DNA from: Siphonodentalium dalli
Lineage: Eukaryota; Mollusca; Scaphopoda; Gadilida; Siphonodentaliidae
Direction of reading: 5' to 3'
Length of the DNA: 64,000 nt
Assembly: GCA_032622095.1 (NCBI GenBank)
Contig: CP136069.1
Location: 201,110,690 to 201,174,689 of the forward strand
The position numbers were made by a program, and so were the translations under genes. The notes beneath the pieces were generated by a model. The model made no database searches. It had not been told where the DNA came from and worked only from the letters and a program-made list of their open reading frames with translations. Below, piece after piece: positions 19,844 to 32,187 of the stretch (its first letter is position 1; every line of letters starts with the position of its first letter).

Positions 19844-20665
19844 TCTCCTATATATTTTGATACAATCTATCTAATTTACATATCTCTCTTATAGATTTAT
19901 GTTTGTGTGTGTGTTGTACTTCATACAAATCTACGATTCTCGACCGATCGGGACGAAACTTGGTAAGTTTGTGTAGTTTGACCAGGCGGTGGTCGTTGTC
20001 GTATTGGCGAGCCCGTGCGACGCCTGTGCAGCGCATGCGCAGACGAGATCTAGGAAACGGGTGGAGCTATCGGCTTGAAATTTGCTATGTGAATGTATCT
20101 TGCGCCGGGTACAAATTTTATCGGGTCGCCGAGCCCGTGCGACGCCCGTGCAGCGCATGCGCAGACGAGATCTCGGAAACGGGTGGAGCTATCGACTTGA
20201 AATTTGCTATGTGAATGTATCTTGCGCCGGGTACAAATTTTATCGGGTCGCCGAGCCCGTGCGACGCCCGTGCAGCGCATGCGCAGACGAGATCTCGGAA
20301 ACGGGTGGAGCTATCGACTTGAAATTTGCTATGTGAATGTATCTTGCGCCGGGTACAAATTTTATCGGGTCGCCGAGCCCGTGCGACGCCCGTGCAGCGC
20401 ATGCGCAGACGAGATCTCGGAAACGGGTGGAGCTATCGACTTGAAATTTGCTATGTGAATGTATCTTGCGCCGGGTACAAATTTTATCGGGTCGCCGAGC
20501 CCGTGCGACGCCAGCTTCGCGCATGCGCAGACCAGATCTCGGAAACGGGAGGAGCTACCGGGTACAATTTGTTCTTATTGAAACGCGTGGAGCTAAAAAT
20601 TAAAAAAAAATATAAAAAAAATGTCATGTTTCGGACAAGCCGCCGGTGGCGGGCTAACCTGCTAG
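19844..20665 (+). mobile_element. Helitron, family 1, with 122-bp tandem core and foreign 3' end
   Basis: It starts TCTCCTATATATTTTGA. The body holds the family 1 leader, then about four and a half near-identical 122-bp units (about 20046-20550). Its 3' end differs from other family 1 copies: hairpin GCCGCCGGTGGCGGGC, spacer, then CTAG (20662-20665). It is either a chimera or a distinct subfamily. The overlapping ORFs across the tandem units are repeat translations, because 122 is not a multiple of three. Confidence 0.85.
20046..20550 (+). repeat. 122-bp tandem repeat inside Helitron
   Basis: Units containing GATCTCGGAAACGGGTGGAG recur at about 20046, 20168, 20290, 20412 and 20534. Neighbouring units are almost identical, which indicates recent local amplification. 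Diverged single or double units are the core of the other family 1 copies. Confidence 0.92.
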
Positions 20666-21680
20666 TCTATTATATATTTTGGGAAATCTGTCTGTCTGTG
20701 GGTGTGTTCGCGATGGACTCGAGAACGGCGGAGCCGATTTCGATGAAGCTTGATACGTGCGGGTACTTTCGGGAGAGGAGTGGCATGTGCCTATTAATTT
20801 GCCCGTTCGATGTGACCTTGAAATCGGGTCATTTCAAGGTCGAACGCCCGAGTATCACGGGATTTCGATGAAAATTAGTGTCTATGGATACTTTTGTATG
20901 GGAAGTGTCGTAAGCCTATTCGGTTGCCCATGCGACGTGACCTTGACCTTGACATCGGGTCGATTCAAGGTCAAATCGCGAGTTTTGATTGGATTTCGAC
21001 GAAATTTGATACGTAGGGTTACCTTTGTCCACTGGGTGTTTTGGACGGGTCAAATCGTGAACCCGACCTGACCTTGACCTTCAATATGATCAATTCGAGG
21101 TCAAATCGGGTAAAACCGGATTTATTTCGACGGGTACTTTTGTCGGGTACTTTTTCCGGGCAGTGTGTTGGACGGGGTCAAATCGTTACCCCCACCTCAC
21201 CTTGACCTTCAAAATGGACAATTCAAGGTCAAATCGCGAAATTCGCTGAAAAGCACGGGATTTCGATGAAAATTAGTGTCTATGGATACTTTCGTTTGGG
21301 GAGTGTCGTAAGCCAATTCATTTGCCCGTGCGACGTGACATTGAAATCTGGTCAATTCAAGGTCAAATCGCGAATTTTTATGGGATTTCGACGACATTTG
21401 ATACATAGGGTTACTTTTGACCGAGGAGTGTTTTGAACGGGTCAAATCCTGACTCCGACCTGACATTGACCTTCAAAATGATCAATTCGAGGTCAAATCG
21501 GGTAAAACCGGATGGATTTCGACAGGTACTTTTGTCGGGTACTTTTGTCCTGGCAGTGTTTTGGACGAGTCAAATCGTGACCCCACCTGACCTTCAAAAT
21601 GGACAATTCAAGGTCAAATCGCGCAATTCGCCGAAAAGCAGAGGGGAAACAGCCCGAACGAAGTCGGGTCCACCTTCTAG
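20666..21680 (+). mobile_element. Helitron, family 2, copy 1
   Basis: It starts TCTATTATATATTTTGGGAA directly at the CTAG of the previous element and ends with hairpin CCCGAACGAAGTCGGG then CTAG at 21677-21680. The body is built from diverged repeats of about 120 bp containing GACCTTGACCTT and TCAAGGTCAAATCG. No Rep/helicase is present. Confidence 0.85.
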
Positions 21681-22078
21681 TCTACTATATATTTTGGGAC
21701 TTCTGTCTGTCTGTTTGTCCGTTAGCTATGGCCGGGAAAACTGCAGGACGGATTGAGCCCAAACTTCCTTTCTAGGGGTAAAATCTCAGATAAAATGTCA
21801 TCGCACCGCTTCTGAGAACGTCAGAGCACTCATTATCCGATCCCCCGCCACAGCAATGGATAGTTCATGTGTTAATTGCGTGATAGTTAAAGAGCGTTCG
21901 TATCGCAGTGTCGTTGATAAAGAGCGTATATGTGTCCAGACATGAGCGTGTTGTGTCTGTGTACTTACATGAGCGTGTTGTGTGATTCTGTGTTCGTACT
22001 TAGGGATTCCTGGGAATAGGGGAGATATTCATTGGATCAATTTTTCCGCCCGAGGTGACCTTCACCTTGAAACGGGTA
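21681..22078 (+). mobile_element. Helitron, family 2, 3'-truncated copy
   Basis: It starts TCTACTATATATTTTGGGAC at the CTAG of copy 1. The typical leader GTTAGCTATGGCCGGGAAAACTG follows, but the copy ends at the next element without the 3' hairpin or CTAG. Confidence 0.65.
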
Positions 22079-22737
22079 GACTAATATATATTTTGGGACT
22101 TCTGTTTGTGTGTTAGCTATGGCCTGGAAAACTGCCCGACGGATTTTGACGAAATTTGATACCTAGGGATAATTTTGTCCAGGGGTGTTTTGGGTGGGTC
22201 AAATCGTGACTCCGACCTGACCTTTAAAAATGTCAATTCAAGGTCAAATCGGGTAAAACGGGACGGATTTCGACGAAATTTGATACCTAGAGGTACTTTT
22301 GTCCGGGGAGTCTTTTGGACGGGTCAGATCGTCACCCCGACCTGACCTTGACCTTCAAAAAGGTCAATTCAAGGTCAAATCGGGTGAAACCTTCAAAATT
22401 GTCAATTCAATGTAAAATCGCGAATTTTGACAGGATTTCGACGAAATTTGATACCTGTGGTTACTTTTGACCGAGGAGTGTTTTGAGCAGGTCGAATCGT
22501 GACCCCAACCTGACCTTGACCTTCAAAATGGTCAATTCAAGGTCAAATCGGGTAAAACAGGACGGATTTCGACGGGTACTTTTGTCGGGTACTTTTGTCC
22601 GGGGAGTGTTTTGGACGGGGCAAATCGTGACCCCGACCCGACCTTGACCTTCAGAATGGTAAATTCAATGTCAAATCGCGCAATTCGCCGAAAAGCAGAG
22701 GGGAAACAGCCCGGACGAAGTCGGGTCCACCAGCTAG
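22079..22737 (+). mobile_element. Helitron, family 2, copy 3
   Basis: Its 5' end is slightly mutated (ACTAATATATATTTTGGGAC), followed by the GTTAGCTATGGCC leader. The 3' end is hairpin CCCGGACGAAGTCGGG and CTAG at 22734-22737. It is the last plus-strand member of the array. Confidence 0.8.
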
Positions 22738-22747
22738 TATATATATA

Positions 22748-23536
22748 CTAGAAGGTGACCCGACTTCGTCCGGGCTTTGACCTTGAATTGACCATTTTGA
22801 AGGTCAAGGTCAGGTGGGGTCAAACACCAACACCCCAAAAATGGTGGAAATCGGCCCAGCGGATACCGGGAAATCGGCCCAGCGGATACCGAGATACCCT
22901 ATGCATCAAATTTCGTACGTAAAAATCCGCCAGTTTAACCCGATTTGATTTCCACTCATGTATATAAACGCGCCTCATATACACACGCTCATTAATTATC
23001 AAGTTTCAACGTAAAGATAAATTACCATCGGTGCTCGAGATATCGCCAAGACGTCTGAAACAGTCAAATGCATCTGCCTGTTAAGCGTTAACGTGATCTA
23101 ACGTTATGACATCTAACGACGTCATAGAAGTTACGCATTGTTTTTATCCTGATGGAAGATAGTACCACTTCTTCTTGATAATTGAGGCAGATAACTAAAA
23201 CGGATACATACGCATTATATATCGTTGGAAAGAGGAAACACGAAAGATTCTCACAGTGTCATTATTATGACTGGCAATTTATTATTCGCGCTGTTTCGAA
23301 TCGATGTGTAAGCACCGAACTCAAATGAAAGTCCCGTAACACAGCGTAAAACAGATTGACCTCAGCACGTGAAAAGTTGAAAAATTAATATGCCTATGCC
23401 ACTTCCCGACCGATAGTATCCTCACATACGAAGTTTCATCGAAATCGGGTCGGCCGTTTTCGAGTTCATCGCGAACACACAGACACACATATACACACAC
23501 ACACACACAGACAGATCTTCCTAAATATATAATAGA
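22748..23536 (-). mobile_element. Helitron, family 2, minus copy 1
   Basis: On the minus strand it starts TCTATTATATATTTAGGAAG at 23536 and ends with the family 2 hairpin and CTAG at 22751-22748. Its 3' end faces that of the plus-strand copy across 10 bp of TA repeat. An internal AC/AG microsatellite lies at about 23476-23512. Confidence 0.82.
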
Positions 23537-24263
23537 CTAGAAGGTGACCCGACTTCGTCCGGGCTTTGACCTTGAATTGTCCATTTTGAAGGTCAAGTGG
23601 GGGTCACGATTAGATCTGATCGGACAAAAGTACCCGACAAACGTGCCCGTCGAAATCCATCCGGTTTTACCCGATTTGACCTTGAATTGATCATTTTGAA
23701 GGTCAAGGTCAGGTCGGGGTCACGACTCGATCCGTCCAAAACACTCAGTTGACAAAAGTAGCCCCATGTATCAAATTTCGTCGAAATCCCATCAAAATTG
23801 GCAATTTGACCTTGAATTGACCCGATTTCAAGGTCAATGTCACGTCGCACGGGCAAACGAATATGCTTATGAGACTCCCCATACGAATGTAGCCCCACAT
23901 TCCAAGTTTCATCGAAATCCCGTTATATTCGAGCGTTTGACCTTGAAATGACCCGATTTCAAGATCAAGGTCACATCGCACGGGCAAATTAATAGGTTTA
24001 TGCCACTCTCCGACCGAAGATACCACCACATACCAAGTTTCGTCGAAATCCCGTGATATTCGGGCGTTTCACCTTGAAATTACCCGATTTCAAGGTCAAG
24101 GTCACGTCGCACGGGCAAATTAATAGGCCTATGCCAGTTCCCGGCCGAAAATACACCCACATACCAAGTTTCATCGAAATCGTTTCTGCCGTTTTCGAGT
24201 CCATCGCGAACACACAGACACACAGACACACAGACACACATATCTTCCAAAATATATAATAGA
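23537..24263 (-). mobile_element. Helitron, family 2, minus copy 2
   Basis: It starts TCTATTATATATTTTGGAAG at 24263 and ends in CTAG at 23540-23537, abutting the start of minus copy 1. The body consists of repeated GACCTTGAAATGACCCGATT-type units. The leader contains the CGCGATGGACTCGAAAACGG motif shared with the 20666 copy. Confidence 0.84.
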
Positions 24264-24630
24264 CTAGCCGATGAGCCCGACGTTGTCCGGGCTATTCATC
24301 CGGGCCATTCAAAAACCAAATTTCAAGTCGATAGCTCTACCCGTTTCCGAGATCTGGTCTGCGCATGCGCGAAGCTGGCGTCGCACGGGCTCGGCGACCC
24401 GATAAAATTCGTATCCGGGGCAAGATACATTCACATACCAAATTTCAAGTCTGCGCATGCGCGAAGCGGGCGCCGCACGGGCTCGTCAATACGACAACGT
24501 CCACCGCCTGGTCAAACTACACACACGTACCAAGTTTCGTCCCGATAGGTCGAGAATCGTAGATTTGTATTAATGACATATAGACAGACAGACATACAGA
24601 CAGACAGAGGTCTTCAAAATATATATGAGA
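24264..24630 (-). mobile_element. Helitron, family 1, minus copy 1
   Basis: It starts TCTCATATATATTTTGAAG at 24630 and ends with hairpin AGCCCGGACAACGTCGGGCT, CATCGG and CTAG at 24267-24264, directly at the start of the next family 2 copy. One and a half core repeats. Confidence 0.86.
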
Positions 24631-25212
24631 TATACAGCCAATGCTCCAAGGCCTATATATACACAACAATATATAATCGGTGTTCACGATTAGGTCTATC
24701 ATGGTATAAAATATCAATAACACGCGCCATGCGATGTACGATTATATACTATTTTATTATCAGAATATGGCTAGTCAATATAATAAAATCGGATGGGGCA
24801 TAACCGGAGCCAACGATATATATTGACTAAATAGCGGAGAAATTCAGAAATAAAATTATTTTTGTTTTGGTTAAATTCGTCGCATTTGCACAGGTATCGG
24901 TGTTTTGTTAAATGCTTTTGATAAGAGAAGTGTTTTGATAAGAGAAGCGTTTTTTTTAAAGGGAAGTGTGTCTGATGTGCAATGTTTAATTCTTGAATTG
25001 TTTATTAGCAAAGTCATCACCTAAGTTGCAACATGCCATACAACTTATTTACACACCATTATACAAACAATACACAACATACATATACATCAACAAATGA
25101 GTTCATCATATTATATGATATTGATAATAAATACAAATAATGCTAATACATTTGGGAATATGTTTTCTGAAATGGTTTAATTCATATAATATTTACATTA
25201 TATATAGTATAA
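24631..25212. other. AT-rich spacer, nothing recognised
   Basis: It separates two minus-strand family 1 Helitrons. No gene or repeat seen. Confidence 0.5.
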
Positions 25213-25645
25213 CTAGCCGATGAGCCCGACGTTGTCCGGGCTATTCAAAAACCAAATTTCAAGTCGATATCTCCACCCGTTTCCGAGATCTGGTGTTCGC
25301 ATGCATTTCAAGTCGATAGCTCCACCCGTTTCCGAGATCTCGTCTGCGCATGCGCGAAGCTAACGTCGCACGGGCTCGGCGACCCGATAAAATTCGTATC
25401 CGGGGCAAGATACATTCACATAGCAAATTTCAAGTCGATAGCTCCACCCGTTTCCGAGATCTCGTCTGCGCATGCGCGAAGCGGGCGCCGCACGGGCACG
25501 CCAATACGACAACGTCCACCGCCTGGTCAAACTACACACACGTACCAAGTTTCGTCCCGATCGGTCGAGAATCGTAGATTTGTATAAATGACAGACTAAC
25601 ATACAGACAGACAAACAGACAGAGGTCTTCAAAATATATATGAGA
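25213..25645 (-). mobile_element. Helitron, family 1, minus copy 2
   Basis: TCTCATATATATTTTGAAG at 25645 and CTAG at 25216-25213. The flanking bases on that strand are A before and T after, the expected AT target. It lies just beyond the 3' end of the LINE at 25659. Confidence 0.88.
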
Positions 25646-25658
25646 TGTAATACTTGCT

Positions 25659-28600
25659 TCATGGTAACTTTATAAACGCTAATTTTAAGAAAATGCTCAC
25701 TCTTTTCAATATACTTATGTTAAGCAGTGACAGCAGTCTGTAGAATTTATTTCTGTTAGGGTTTTCCCAGTAATACTTCGGTATATAGGTTTCTCGCAGA
25801 TCGTTGAGTTCAGTACACAAAATAACAAAATGGTATTCATCACATACATTTTCGCCACATAACGGGCATTTCGTGTCTTTACATGTACTTTTATTCCATC
25901 TGCATTGCTCTACCGGTAGTCTGTGATTGGCTGTTCTAAATTTCAGTAAATACGTAGCTAGATGAGATGGCATATATACTAAGTATCGGCTCAATCTGAC
26001 AGAATCCTTTATGTTTCGATAAAACATGGCACGGCTTGAAATACACATATTTAGATTGCCGAAGAGGCAGCATGTGTGTTGCTCTATTAATTTCGCTTTC
26101 ATGTGTTTCATGTCTGTCTTGCTTAGTGGTGACTGATTCTGCCACGCACTTTCCATATTTACTTCTCGCAGAGTTTCTTTGATAAACGAAATCCATTTAA
26201 TCTTGTTTTGTAGTATGGCATCACCATCATTGAGATACCTGAGTAGAAGGAATACATTTTTAGCTAATTCTGATCCTTCGTGCGATACTAGTTTTGACCA
26301 ATATGATATTGCTCGGCACTTAATTTCGATCATTACGGGGTATCTTCCCAATTCTGCATACACCATGTAGTTTGGTGTGCTAGACTTCAATGTTGTGATA
26401 ATTTTGCAGAATTTAAGATGTATGGTCTGCAAAATTTGAGTTTTCTCGAAACACCAAACTTCACCACCATACAGCATAATCGGCATAATCATAGAGTCAA
26501 ACAATTTAAACATAATATATAGAGGCAGCTGCAGCTTTCTTGTTCTATTCAAAAGGCCATACATGGCTCTCGTTGCTGTATTCTGGGTCTGCTTAATCGA
26601 TTGACAGAATCTACCATTGTAAAATAATTTAATACCGAGGTATTTAAATTCTTTTAGAATTTGTATTTCTTGGCCCCTATAAGTGAATATTGGTAAGTTC
26701 TTTGACCATTTGTTTGTAAAAATTATCATTTTCGTTTTCATTGTATTAACTTTCAGATTCCATGCCTCGGCATAATCAGCGAATGCTGAAAGTGCACGAT
26801 GCATATTGTCCTCCGAGTCTGAGAGGATCACGGTAATCATCTGCATAATAATATATTATAATAAACACAATATATTTATAAAACAGCCAATATGTTCAAA
26901 ATATTTCTCATCAAAATAGTTCAAGTTTGAGATTGCACAGTCGCTCAGAAAACTTTGTATACCGTTCACAAACAAAGAAAATAAAAGAGGTGACATTGGT
27001 TCACCTTGAAATAAACCAATCTGGCTGATAAAGAAGTCTGATTGCGAATTATTATTTTTCACACATAATTTTATATTGTCGTACATGCTTCGTATTACCT
27101 GTAGTATCTTACCGTTTATATCTGCTTGCATAAGTTTCAACCATAGAGCATCTCTCCATACATTATCAAATGCTTTGCGGAAATCAATAAAAGTACAATA
27201 AATCTTCCGTCCGCTCTGTATAGGTATACGTTTATTAGAGCATGTAGAATAAATATATTATCTACTGTTGAGTGACCCTTACGAAAACCTGTCTGAATTT
27301 TATCTACTAGGTCATTGTCTTCTGCAAACGACGATATTCGATTATTAATAACGGATGTAAACAGTTCAGCAAAACAACTTAGAAGGGTGATTCCTCTATA
27401 TGATTCAGGTACATTTGGGTCCCCGGATCCTTTGAAGATGGGTTTTATCATCCCAACAGCCCATTGTTTCGGAAAATGCCCACCACTCAGAATGAGATTA
27501 AAAAAGCGGACATAAATACTCATCATTTCACCGACCGATTCTTTGATATATTGGTTCAAAATTTGGTCCGCCCCTACTGCCTTACCATTCTTGAGCTTGC
27601 TTATAGCACTAAAAATCTCTTCTTGTGTTATAGGTCTATTTAGATGCGACTCGTGATTTTCGTTAAAGTCCATATCGACATAGTCGGAAATATCCGATTC
27701 ATCATTACAGTCGTTTAGGTTTAAATCCTTAAAGTACTCCTCGAATTGTTCTATTGTGACGTTTCCTCTGCATTTTTTGGTCTGGCTGTCGGAACACATT
27801 TTGTCAAGTCTGTCCCAGAATGACTTACCTGAATACTTAGCTGCATCTCGAAGTTCTGAAACTTGCTTTACTCGCATGTCTTTAATTTTTCTATCCATAA
27901 CCCCTCTGTACTTCGCGCAATGTTGTTTCATTATATCTTTATCTATAATAGATGTTGTTTTATTGTACTCACGCTTTGAATGGTTAAATTGATTCCTCAG
28001 TGTTCGACACTCACCATCAAACCAGGCTTTGTTTTTGCGCATATTTTCCCGCGTTTTATTTTAAGGTTTATAAGTTCCCAATGTACGATCGACCGCAGTG
28101 TTTAGAGCTCTCGTTATAAGCCCGCATATATCATCAATATTTGTTTGGGATAAACAACTATTGTTTTCCAAATCAGTAAGTTCACCAAGAATAAGCGTAA
28201 TGTCGTCGGAATTAATATTTCTGGGTAACATTCTCCCTTTTTGTGGGTCCCATCGTTTCGTTTTTATCATTTGTTCACCAACAGTGGAGTTCTCGTCGGT
28301 GAAGTTATTTCGTATATATCGATTTGGGAAATTAAATTTTATCACCAAGTGTATAGCTCCATGTATATCGGAGAATAAAGAACAATGATCGTGGACTTTG
28401 AAGTTTTCTATTTTGCTCAAAAGGCGTTTTGTTCCTAGTGCATAATCTATTACCGTGCGATCAGATGACGTAAATTTTCCACATTTATCATCACCACACC
28501 TCCCATTGACAATGAATAATGTCATAAATTTATATAAACCCAATAGTTTATAACCATAAGAGTTCACCTTACCTTTGTCTTGTGATATTCGATTTGGGAC

Positions 28601-29010
28601 CTGAAAAGTCTTATCAAAATCATCGTCATTCATTCATTCTATAGGCGACACAAATGTATTAACCGTTTTACAAACAGTACTATTTTCAAAAATATGGGAC
28701 ATGTCCCCCGTGTCATTGCCGGCGCTGACGTCACTGACATTGTTTGTTCGTGAATTAAAATCCCCCATTAAAAGAAGTAAATCATTTTTCATTTGGAATT
28801 TCCTTATATCATCTTCAAGTTTCAAATTCCAATCATCATTAGCATATCGCGTTCCTGCAGGGGGTATGTAGACTGCCCCCAATTCTCATTGTGAGTTATA
28901 ATCCTAACATCGCTTGGCACGTGTGATCCCGATTGTACACCAATTGCTATCTAATCGTGGTCCTCAATTAAGTATATTACGATATTCAAACGTGGGCCTA
29001 TCATGTGACA
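25659..29010 (-). pseudogene. LINE (non-LTR retrotransposon) ORF2, 5'-truncated and broken
   Basis: The minus-strand coding order is endonuclease, RT, C-terminal zinc motif, now split over several frames. The APE-type endonuclease runs from about 29010 to 28061: GDFNSRTN (in 28634-28882), NGRCGDDKCGKFTSSDRTVID and SDIH, with an in-frame TAG near 28960. RT is in 28042-26856: MIKPIFKGSGDPNVPESYRG, GFRKGHSTVDN and the QGEPMSPLLFSLF block. The catalytic YADD is encoded at about 26845-26834, but an extra T follows it and shifts the frame into 26846-25659. That last ORF carries a CX2CX8HX4C motif (CPLCGENVCDEYHFVILC) typical of CR1/jockey-type ORF2 C-termini. The N-terminus is missing, so it is a dead copy. 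Confidence 0.9.
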
Positions 29011-29172
29011 TAAAATACAGATGGACACTTCAATGTTGATACAATGAATCTTGAGCCACAATGGGATATATTTGTACAATCAGTAAGCGCCGTCGTGTAA
29101 GACGAGAACATCCACTTGAGACAGACATTATTATTGATTCGTGTTCCTGGTTGTCACGCACCCAAACATTAA

Positions 29173-29666
29173 AGACACGGTTGGCCTTGGCGGTGCGTAT
29201 CCTGTGAAAATATTTCCACCCGTCAAAAACCGCCACAAACAGAAAGAACATCAAAATGTAGACAGACTTTGTCCGTATACAAATAAGAAATATTGCATAA
29301 ACAGTATGTTATTGTCAAATGTTTGACCATTGTTATGTAAACAAAAGCATAAAAAGTTACTTTTCTGGTGTTTGTTTATATTATGATGGTAAACATAAAG
29401 AGCGTTCTTTGTTGGTGAATTCCTGATATGGAACTAATAAAGAGCGTTTATGCCATTTGTGTGTGATTAGCCAGTAGCATTGTGCTGTCTTCTGTAACAT
29501 AATCAGGCTCTTGTTTAGGTAAAATATAGTAGGTCTTTATGATAATATGCTGTTTACGTGATGGTCATGGTATATATGAACTAAACTGTATGCGTTTTAA
29601 TGTTTTTCTGTTTACGGTGATTAGAACAAATATGAATATTTTCGACAACTAAGGCCTCACGTGCCT
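29173..29666 (-). mobile_element. TTAA-flanked MITE, family C, copy 1
   Basis: 494 bp, flanked by TTAA (29169-29172 and 29667-29670). Ends on the minus strand are AGGCACGTGAGGCCT and the reverse complement of AGACACGGTTGGCCT, an imperfect 15-bp inverted repeat. No transposase. Four more copies lie in the window. Confidence 0.92.
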
Positions 29667-29670
29667 TTAA

Positions 29671-30670
29671 ACACAGCACACTATGGAGAAATCGTCTTGA
29701 CAAAAAATATTACAATCTGTGAACATATCACCTTGACAAGAAGAAATACAAACTTGCAACTAAGCAATATTGTATCAACACCAAATTTCTTTACCGAATT
29801 TCTTTTGTGACGGTGATATAATTAGCCTTTGCGCATAAGTAGAGATGGGCGACACCCACACAGATTTGTAACTTTGGATCATAGAAATGTGTACTTTGTT
29901 GTGGGGAGTTCAAAGAGCATGACACCCACTCATTCAATTTGGTCGCTGCCACGTGCACCACATTGTGATTTCACAATAGGCGCGCTACGTTAGTTTTGTT
30001 CAGATGGGTAACATAATCGTCCATCATAAATAATAGTGGTGTTCAGTTAGGTAAGTTGCTCGCCACTTTATTCGCACATTGAGTCATCTGAGGACCCATC
30101 AATCCGTTGCGTATCGGGGGGGGGGGGGGGGGGGGTGACGAGGTTACGGTTAGGGTCACGCATCGGGGTGGTTGATGCGACACGAGGAGTAATAGTACAA
30201 CCACCACGGTCGAACCAGCGATCCGGAAATAAATAGTTCTGTGAAATGTCGTGCACAGTTATAATAGTTATACTATAGTCCTAGCATTTCACCTAATCGT
30301 TTCCAGCGGAGTGAAATGGTCGTTTGTAGAAACGGAATTCAATATTTCACTACTTCCCGCATATTTTGAATTATAATACTGAAATCCCGATACCTAACCG
30401 GGCAATCTCTACAGTGATCGTTCATTGGCCGGAAACATGCAGGGTTCGCGCTGCCACTTGCCAAATTTGCCAATGGCAAAAATAATTCATATTTCGCAAA
30501 AAATATTTTCATTTTGCAAAATGTTTGACAAGTCACTTTTTAATTCCTCAATAAAGTTGATAAATAAACTATTACAATATAATTATATTAGTGGTGTTTT
30601 AGATGGTTTCGAAAAAGTTAACACCTCCATTAAGATGCAGTTATTCTGGTAACAATATTATCGATAGTTC
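29671..30670. other. Non-coding stretch with a long G run
   Basis: No gene seen. A run of about 19 G lies at 30117-30135, a mutable site and a likely sequencing uncertainty. Confidence 0.5.
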
Positions 30671-31262
30671 GAGGGATTACCAGTATTTAGTGTGGTGGTG
30701 GGGGGGATTACCATAACTAATCATCGAGGGATTACCAGTATTTAGTGTGGTGGTGGTGATACATAACTAATCCTCGAGGGATTACCAGTATTTAGTGTGG
30801 TGGTGGTGATACATAACTAATCCTCGAGGCATTACCAGTATTTAGTGTGGTGGTGGTGATACATAACTAATCCTCTTGGGATTACCAGTATTTAGTGTGG
30901 TGGTGGTGATACATAACTAATCCTCTTGGGATTACCAGTATTTAGTGTGGTGGTGGTGATACATAACTAATCCTCGAGGGATTACCAGTATTTAGTGTGG
31001 TGGTGGTGATACATAACTAATCCTCGAGGGATTACCAGTATTTAGTGTGGTGGTGGTGATACATAACTAATCCTCGAGGGATTACCAGTATTTAGTGTGG
31101 TGGTGGTGATACATAACTAATCCTCGAGGGATTACCAGTATTTAGTGTGGTGGTGGTGATACATAACTAATCCTCGAGGGATTACCAGTATTTAGTGTGG
31201 TGGTGGTGATACATAACTAATCCCAGTATTTAGTGTGGTGGTGGTGGTACATAACTAATCCT
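30671..31262. repeat. 50-bp minisatellite, about 11 units
   Basis: The unit is ATTACCAGTATTTAGTGTGG plus TGGTGGTGATACATAACTAATCCTCGAGGG. Most units differ only at the CTCGAGG/CTCTTGG position; the first unit and the last truncated unit are diverged. There are no spacers, so this is not a CRISPR array. Confidence 0.95.
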
Positions 31263-32183
31263 CGTGTGATGTTCCCTTCTGATGAAGCAACTGTTCTACC
31301 ATTGTATTGTTCGGTGATTGGTTTATTGTTGTATGATAAACCACAATAGAGATGAGACTATAATTATTAACTAACTGCTTTCCTACCGAAATCAACGTTG
31401 TTCAAACCGCGAGTGTCTAAACATCAAACTCAATCAAGATTGCAGAAAATGATACTGTCAGGGGTAACAGTTGGCAAATTCTAATAGAATTTGGCAAAAC
31501 AAAATTCGTTTGGCAAATTATTTGGCAAAACTAAATTTCAATCCAGCGCCGACCATGGTCGGACATGACTGTCACAACTCGTGGGAAACTGCCAATAGGT
31601 GGAATTTCCGGGTCTAAATATGAGTTAAATTTCAAAGAAAGACGAAATGTGGCTCGTTCACGTGTATCACTTGATGTCTGCAATAAAGAACTGTCTATAT
31701 TCCAGACGAAAGACTGAAAATCATTTCCGTTCTGATACATGGATTTATTCATTACAAACGACACTTTCTAGTTTTAAAATATGAAGTTTCTGATCTAAAG
31801 CAGCTGTCGTTCGTTGAATTGCCAAAGTGAGATTACAAGTTATATGTAAATGTCACCGATACATTTAAAGACATATTATGTACTTGTTCGGGTGCGTGAA
31901 ACTGATAAGTTAGTATTCATGTGCTATGCCAACTGGATGACTGTAGCATTCTACTAACATCACCGACAATCTCAAGCAAATCTCAATGTACTCTATGCAT
32001 AGAAAACATTGTCTGAAATACGCTAAATTGTAAATATTTACGACTCGAATCGGACGCTTCTATCGGCGATACATTAGCGAAAACGATTTCGCCGTTGGCA
32101 GTCACTGTATTTAATTAATATATAAGAATGATGGTGTGTGTTGTCAATTTAGATATAATATTTGTAAAAAATGAATACTTTGA
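31263..32183. other. AT-rich stretch, nothing recognised
   Basis: No gene supported. A repeated TTTGGCAAAA-type motif (31473-31530) resembles one at 30470-30490. Confidence 0.4.
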
Positions 32184-32187
32184 ACAA

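Noticed and set aside
19000-20530. Many overlapping Arg/Ala-rich ORFs on both strands
   Set aside because: They are translations of Helitron core repeats. The 122-bp period shifts frame each unit, and the same peptides recur at 24.3, 25.4 and 41 kb.
30671-31262. CRISPR-like regular repeat array
   Set aside because: Units are directly adjacent with no spacers and the genome is eukaryotic; it is a minisatellite.
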